From Chitinophagaceae bacterium (GTDB lineage: Bacteria > Bacteroidota > Bacteroidia > Chitinophagales > Chitinophagaceae): 9,682 nucleotides of DNA. Under the pieces are notes generated by a model, which made no database searches, was not told the origin of the DNA, and saw only the letters and a list, made by a program, of their open reading frames with translations. The position numbers and the translations under genes were made by a program. The stretch covers positions 1 to 9,682 of the forward strand of contig JAACZX010000056.1 of NCBI GenBank assembly GCA_009996555.1, in the 5' to 3' direction. Below, piece after piece: positions 5,992 through 9,682 of the stretch; the first letter of the stretch is position 1; the number at the start of each line of letters is the position of its first letter.

Positions 5992-6581
5992 TATCCTTGT
6001 TGGGTTTTAAAACGTGAGCGCAAAAGATAGCCGGGTACGATCCATGTTGTAATAACAGCAATTGCCAAAAGCAAAAATGAAAACTGGTATGGAATAAATA
6101 CAGATACCAATGCAAGTACCCAGCAACTGACAGCTCCGATACGCAACGGTACAAATTTTAAAATAACACCCGACAAAAATGTGGGCATACCATACAATGC
6201 AAGGATGAGCGGATTAAACAGTTGCGGCTGTCCGCTTCTTCCAATAATTATCCCAACTAAAAACCCCATGATCACAAATACCATCCACACTTTACTATTG
6301 ATCTCATCAGTATATGTTTGCACCGCAGTACTTTTCTTTACCCTGGCCAGGTAAATCATCTGGTAAATAACAGTTGGTATGGTAAGCATCCACACATACA
6401 TCAGGTTTTTGTAGTTACTGAAAAAGTAAACCGATATAAAACTGGTTATGCTGCACACAAGAATCACCCAACCCCACAATAAATACAAATGACCGTTTTC
6501 ATTAAAACGGTTCTGGGCTTTGCTGATCATTGATTCAATCAGCTGCAAACTGTCTTTTGCCGAAAAGTCCTGTTGCTCCAT
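5991..6581 (-). CDS. Integral membrane protein, first copy of a tandem paralogous pair
   Basis: The predicted protein has 196 residues. I chose ATG 6581 because its N-terminus (MEQQDFSAKDSLQLI) then aligns residue for residue, without a gap, with the paralogue's MEEKQLTEQESLQLI. An ATG at 6599 would add six residues. Hydrophobic segments lie at about 32-54, 60-79, 98-113, 121-141, 146-163 and 167-186. The last 60 residues, from YGMPT (130-134) through CWVLALVSVF (153-162) to WIVPGYLLRSRF (180-191), align with the second copy without gaps. The protein lacks the basic loop and the longer 114-140 loop of its partner. The function is unknown. The gene lies 30 nt downstream of a strong hairpin (6612-6637), and its TAA stop overlaps the next ATG, which implies coupled production of the pair. 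Confidence 0.88.
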   Translation of the reverse strand: MEQQDFSAKDSLQLIESMISKAQNRFNENGHLYLLWGWVILVCSITSFISVYFFSNYKNLMYVWMLTIPTVIYQMIYLARVKKSTAVQTYTDEINSKVWMVFVIMGFLVGIIIGRSGQPQLFNPLILALYGMPTFLSGVILKFVPLRIGAVSCWVLALVSVFIPYQFSFLLLAIAVITTWIVPGYLLRSRFKTQQG

Positions 6582-6611
6582 GTACTGTTGTTTAAACATC
6601 AAAAATAAGGG

Positions 6612-6637
6612 AGTCCCGAAGTGATTACTCCGGGACT
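6612..6637 (-). terminator. 11-bp hairpin between the TPR-like gene and the membrane-protein pair, terminator or attenuator
   Basis: Bases 6612-6622 and 6627-6637 pair over 11 positions (one G-U) around a 4-nt loop, with a GC-rich base (AGTCCCG). On the minus strand the hairpin begins 8 nt after the stop codon of the secreted TPR-like gene and is followed by CCCTTATTTTTG. It looks like an intrinsic terminator, although the T-run is set back by three C. The next gene starts only about 30 nt downstream and no promoter fits in between. Partial read-through, or a role in mRNA processing, is therefore possible. Confidence 0.7.
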
Positions 6638-6645
6638 AATACACA

Positions 6646-7284
6646 TTATTTACACGCATCGTATGCCTGCTGATTTTGCTCCTTTCCCCAATTTGGATGA
6701 AGGGCTGATGCGGGTTTGAATGTCTCAAACCGTTTGATTGCTTCTTCAAACACTGGTTTTGCTTTTGCACAACCTCCACCAAACTGTTCAGGTGTGCGGC
6801 TGAGACCCTGCGCTTCCCACATATACGGGCGTGGATTATTTGGATCAAGCTTTTTTGATAACGCAATATTTTCTGCACTGGCCGCACCATACTCCATGTA
6901 TCTTGTCATAGGATCAACCATCATTTTTAATGTAGCGATCATTGATTTTGCTAATGCTATTTCAGAATTATTTTTTTCAATCGCTTCAGCTTTTGCCAGG
7001 AATGCAGTGGCTTTATCGCCCAACACATCAAATTGTTTTGAATCGTTCACCATAAACGCATGCCACACCTGTGCAATGGTTGCGTAATAAAACGGCAGCC
7101 ACTGTGTCTTTTCAGCATTACCAATACGTTCAAATGCATTTACCACATCAAGCATGGCATCAGCTGTTTTTGCTTCAGCCATTGCCTGCATATTTTTTTG
7201 CATGGCGCCAGTATAGCGTTCGCTTTGTGCAATGGCAGATGTTAATACGTTCGCAAAAAGAACGGCAAGAAGAAGTTGTTTCAT
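6646..7284 (-). CDS. Secreted alpha-helical TPR-like protein
   Basis: This 212-residue protein starts at ATG 7284 with a signal peptide at residues 1-19 (MKQLLLAVLFANVLTSAIA, cut before QS). It should therefore be periplasmic or surface-exposed. The mature chain is almost entirely helical. Helix pairs resembling tetratricopeptide repeats can be seen at 41-73, 89-116 and 132-191. The last contains KKLDPNNPRPYMWEAQGLSRTPEQFGGGCAKAKPVFEEAIKRF, with the PNN-P and A-x-x-x-FEEA spacing typical of TPRs. Two cysteines (C172 and C211) remain after cleavage and could pair. I know similar proteins as uncharacterised Bacteroidota exports. No enzymatic motif is visible, and a scaffold or binding role for the adjacent receptor or transporter is inference. 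It follows the 2TM gene by 29 nt and ends just before a hairpin. Confidence 0.85.
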   Translation of the reverse strand: MKQLLLAVLFANVLTSAIAQSERYTGAMQKNMQAMAEAKTADAMLDVVNAFERIGNAEKTQWLPFYYATIAQVWHAFMVNDSKQFDVLGDKATAFLAKAEAIEKNNSEIALAKSMIATLKMMVDPMTRYMEYGAASAENIALSKKLDPNNPRPYMWEAQGLSRTPEQFGGGCAKAKPVFEEAIKRFETFKPASALHPNWGKEQNQQAYDACK

Positions 7285-7313
7285 AATTGTTGTTTTATAA
7301 AGATGATAACTGG

Positions 7314-7613
7314 TTATTGTTTGTTTTTTAATTTTTCATATTCACGCTCCACACTATTATCCTTTGGATAAACGTATGCACCAAAGTAATGCGAAGCAAG
7401 ACCAATACCCCAACCAACCATTGGCCAAACAGGCCACGGCACACCAGCCCCATAATGCCTGTTGCCGTTTAAGAACCATAGTACCCAGAAAAAAGTATTT
7501 ACCAGCAGATACGTGATCAGGTGTTGTTTGAACGATGCACGTTTTTTGGCAATCTCCCACAGTTGTTTATCTTTTTCTTCGTTTGCATCAGGGATGCGTT
7601 GAAAGTTGCTCAT
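7314..7613 (-). CDS. Stand-alone 2TM-domain membrane protein
   Basis: This 99-residue protein is essentially one 2TM domain (PF13239). A cytosolic helix, KQLWEIAKKRASFKQHL (16-32), leads into membrane segment 1 (about 32-49). A short loop ending in PWPVWP (59-64) is followed by membrane segment 2 (64-81) with the family's GWGIGLASHYFGAY. The C-terminus is a charged helix (EREYEKLKNKQ, 89-99). In Bacteroidota this domain is often found at the N-terminus of LytTR-type regulators or histidine kinases. Here no effector domain is attached and no frameshifted one follows: the TPR-like gene begins 29 nt later. The function of the stand-alone form is not known to me. It lies 35 nt downstream of the TonB-dependent receptor gene, in the same orientation, and is probably cotranscribed with it. 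Confidence 0.93.
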   Translation of the reverse strand: MSNFQRIPDANEEKDKQLWEIAKKRASFKQHLITYLLVNTFFWVLWFLNGNRHYGAGVPWPVWPMVGWGIGLASHYFGAYVYPKDNSVEREYEKLKNKQ

Positions 7614-7648
7614 GATAAAAGGTTTTTTATTGTTTGATGTTGTTTTGT

Positions 7649-9682
7649 TTACAAGTTATTGTTGATGGCCTCATCACTACGGTCCACTCCAAAGCTGATG
7701 AATGCCCCAATGAAAATGAACATACGTGATGGCGGCACTAATTCATTCCTGCGTTGTCCATTGCCTGAATACGTATAACCGTACACCTGTTTAAAATTGA
7801 ACACATTACTTACACTCAGCACATATACTGCAAAAGCTTTTGCATTTGTTTTACCAATTGATGGCAGATAGTTTACTGAAAAACTTACGTTGTGATAATC
7901 GGGAATACGGCCACGATCAGCAAAGTAGGTTTTGTTCGTATTTGCATCGTACTGAATGTTGTAATAAGGGCGGCCACTCGCATAGTTGTACGAAATGTTG
8001 AAATTCGATTTCAGCTTGGTAATAAATTTCTTTGCTACCAGTGATGCCGTATGCTTTGCTGCAAAATTTGGTGCAATAGCTGAGGGGAAATTCAGAAAAT
8101 CACGTTTTGTATCAAGGAAGGAATAAGATATCCAGTAGTCAAGATTCTTTACAGTTTTCTTATCTCGCCAGAATAATTCAAAACCACTTGCATCACCATA
8201 ACCATTGTTACTGCTGCCAACTTCACGGCCGTTGATGGTTTGTGTTTTGATTAAGTTGTCGTACTTCTTATAAAAAATTTCTGCACGAAGTGTAGTAAGG
8301 TTTGTTGTTTTCTGGTATTGTGCAATGTAATGTTCCGCCTTCATGAATGTTAATGGATTTACAGAAGGCTGGTAACGCAATTCAGGATTCTGATAAAAGA
8401 TACCATACGCCAGTGAAGCCTGATCCTGTTTACCCAGCTTGTATGCAAGCGATACACGTGGTGCAAGATTGGTCTTATTTAAGTACGCAGAATATTCAGC
8501 ACGTGCCCCCAGTTTTGCTGCAAGATTATTGGTGATGTACACATCCTGTTCTGCAAACAAAGAAGATACATTTTCAATAAGCCTGCTGCTAAACTTCATT
8601 CCATTAAATGCAGTGAATGTATTCCTGTCATCGCTGTGATTATACTCTGTACCAAAACGCAGCGTGTTTAATCCCTTAAAACGTTTTTCAAATACCACCC
8701 GGCCATTTGCATAAAAGCCTTTGTTATCTACATCAAACCGTTTGAACTCAAGACCAGTCAGCAACACATCGTTTTTGTTTTCATCCTGCATACCAAAAGC
8801 AATATCATCCTTGTTTGTAGAAACAGAAAATCCCAACTGCATCTTCCATTTGTTCTTTAAACTTTCTTTCCACGAAAGATTATGATACATATTGCCGTTC
8901 GTCAATGAAAAACGATCCCGGTAGCCAAGTGAATCAAGGCTCTTTTGTGTAAATGCAAGACGATTGGTACTGTAAAAACCATAGTACTTCAGCATTCCGT
9001 TCTTTGATGTTTTAATACGGTAGTTAGCATCTACGTAATGTGCATCGGGTGCTTTGCTGTAATCCTGCTGTTGTTTGATGACTGCAAATGCAGCAGTAAG
9101 ATTTGAATAGCTGTAGTTAACACCCCATGATGCTGTTTTTGCTTTATTGAGTTTTTGAAACCCTGCACCTGCACCTATTACAGATAAATTTACACTTGCT
9201 GATGATTGCTCAGGAAGATCAATTGATTCCAGTATCAATGCTGATGATAATGCCTGGCCATACAATGCACTGTAACCACCCGTGCTGAATACTGTTCCTT
9301 TAAAAATAAATGGCGAAAAACGGCCACGCTGTGCAATACCCGGCACACTGCTGAAAAAGAAATTGTTCACCAATGTACCATCAATAAATGTTTTTGTTTC
9401 GGCAGCTGTACCACCACGTACAAACAACCCTTCACTCTCTCCTACCTGTTGTGCGCCGGGCAATGTTTTTAATGCACCTGTTACATCACCATTACCACTT
9501 GCAGTGGTTACAATATCAATGGATGAAAGAACAGCAGCTGCACGTTTACGGTCACTTGCTTCAAATGAACCCGCCGTAATAACTACTGCACTCATTTCGG
9601 TAATTTCTTCTTTCAATTGAACCGGCAGTTCAAGTGCGGTACCGTTTAATTCCACAGGCAATTCCACTGTTTTGTAACCAAT
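7649..9682 (-). CDS. TonB-dependent outer-membrane receptor, N-terminus outside window
   Basis: The frame is open through the right edge of the window, so 677 residues and the stop codon are visible. The signal peptide and most of a CarboxypepD_reg-like domain (which appears to end at about residue 25) are missing. The plug domain follows (about 30-158). It includes EMSAVVITAGSFEASDRKR, DIVTTASG, GALKTLPGAQQVGE, GLFVRGG (85-91), ETKTFIDG, and RFSPFIFKGTVFSTGGYSALYGQALSSALILES. These stretches are, from memory, highly conserved in a Bacteroidota receptor group. The remaining 500 residues alternate aromatic and polar residues as in a 22-strand barrel, with a last strand RMFIFIGAFISFG and a short tail SDEAINNNL. 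It imports an unknown ligand with TonB-ExbBD energy. No SusD partner is adjacent, so it is not a SusC-type glycan receptor; metal, cofactor or peptide uptake is possible. A possible full start inside the frame (GTG 9667) is not the true start, because the domain is cut there. Confidence 0.95.
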   Translation of the reverse strand: MGYKTVELPVELNGTALELPVQLKEEITEMSAVVITAGSFEASDRKRAAAVLSSIDIVTTASGNGDVTGALKTLPGAQQVGESEGLFVRGGTAAETKTFIDGTLVNNFFFSSVPGIAQRGRFSPFIFKGTVFSTGGYSALYGQALSSALILESIDLPEQSSASVNLSVIGAGAGFQKLNKAKTASWGVNYSYSNLTAAFAVIKQQQDYSKAPDAHYVDANYRIKTSKNGMLKYYGFYSTNRLAFTQKSLDSLGYRDRFSLTNGNMYHNLSWKESLKNKWKMQLGFSVSTNKDDIAFGMQDENKNDVLLTGLEFKRFDVDNKGFYANGRVVFEKRFKGLNTLRFGTEYNHSDDRNTFTAFNGMKFSSRLIENVSSLFAEQDVYITNNLAAKLGARAEYSAYLNKTNLAPRVSLAYKLGKQDQASLAYGIFYQNPELRYQPSVNPLTFMKAEHYIAQYQKTTNLTTLRAEIFYKKYDNLIKTQTINGREVGSSNNGYGDASGFELFWRDKKTVKNLDYWISYSFLDTKRDFLNFPSAIAPNFAAKHTASLVAKKFITKLKSNFNISYNYASGRPYYNIQYDANTNKTYFADRGRIPDYHNVSFSVNYLPSIGKTNAKAFAVYVLSVSNVFNFKQVYGYTYSGNGQRRNELVPPSRMFIFIGAFISFGVDRSDEAINNNL

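Noticed and set aside
2449..9682. Polysaccharide utilisation locus (SusC/SusD type)
   Set aside because: The receptor has no adjacent SusD-like lipoprotein, and there are no glycoside hydrolases, sulfatases, hybrid two-component or sigma/anti-sigma genes in the window.
1..9682. CRISPR array, insertion sequence, prophage, tRNA or rRNA
   Set aside because: No regularly spaced repeats, transposase, terminal inverted repeats with target duplications, phage genes or tRNA cloverleaf patterns were seen on either strand.

Overview
The window comes from a member of the Bacteroidota, most likely of the Chitinophagaceae or a close relative. This rests on several signs: a CarboxypepD_reg-type TonB-dependent receptor, a stand-alone 2TM-domain protein, a lysine-rich AT-leaning proteome, starts without clear Shine-Dalgarno sequences, and a TAnnTTTG-type promoter box before pdxA. 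The genus cannot be read from the sequence. I found no tRNA, rRNA, CRISPR array, insertion sequence or sign of recent transfer. No stretch longer than 300 bases lacks a gene; the longest is 1051-1282.

Left part (1-1050, all minus strand). The first 195 residues of a secreted protein run off the left edge. Upstream of it is a small secreted protein with a single fibronectin-III-like domain. A 13-bp hairpin lies between the two genes.

Middle (1283-2371, plus strand). A single intact pdxA (vitamin B6 biosynthesis) has its own promoter. It converges on the next block, and the two share a bidirectional terminator at 2423-2450.

Right part (2449-9682, all minus strand). Nine genes lie head to tail with gaps of at most about 65 nt and several overlaps. 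In transcription order they are: a TonB-dependent receptor (5' end outside the window), a 2TM-domain membrane protein, a secreted alpha-helical TPR-like protein, a strong hairpin, two tandem paralogous integral membrane proteins, a small winged-helix regulator, an ABC-2 type ATPase, its permease, and a secreted LolA-like protein. Start-stop overlaps and 1-nt gaps tie the two paralogues to the regulator, and the ATPase to the permease. The layout suggests one envelope-associated operon or two abutting ones. An outer-membrane receptor and periplasmic proteins are encoded upstream of an inner-membrane module with its own regulator and an ABC exporter with a periplasmic lipid/lipoprotein-binding-like partner. 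No substrate can be read from the sequence. This block is the best candidate here for an uncharacterised system, although its individual parts belong to known families.
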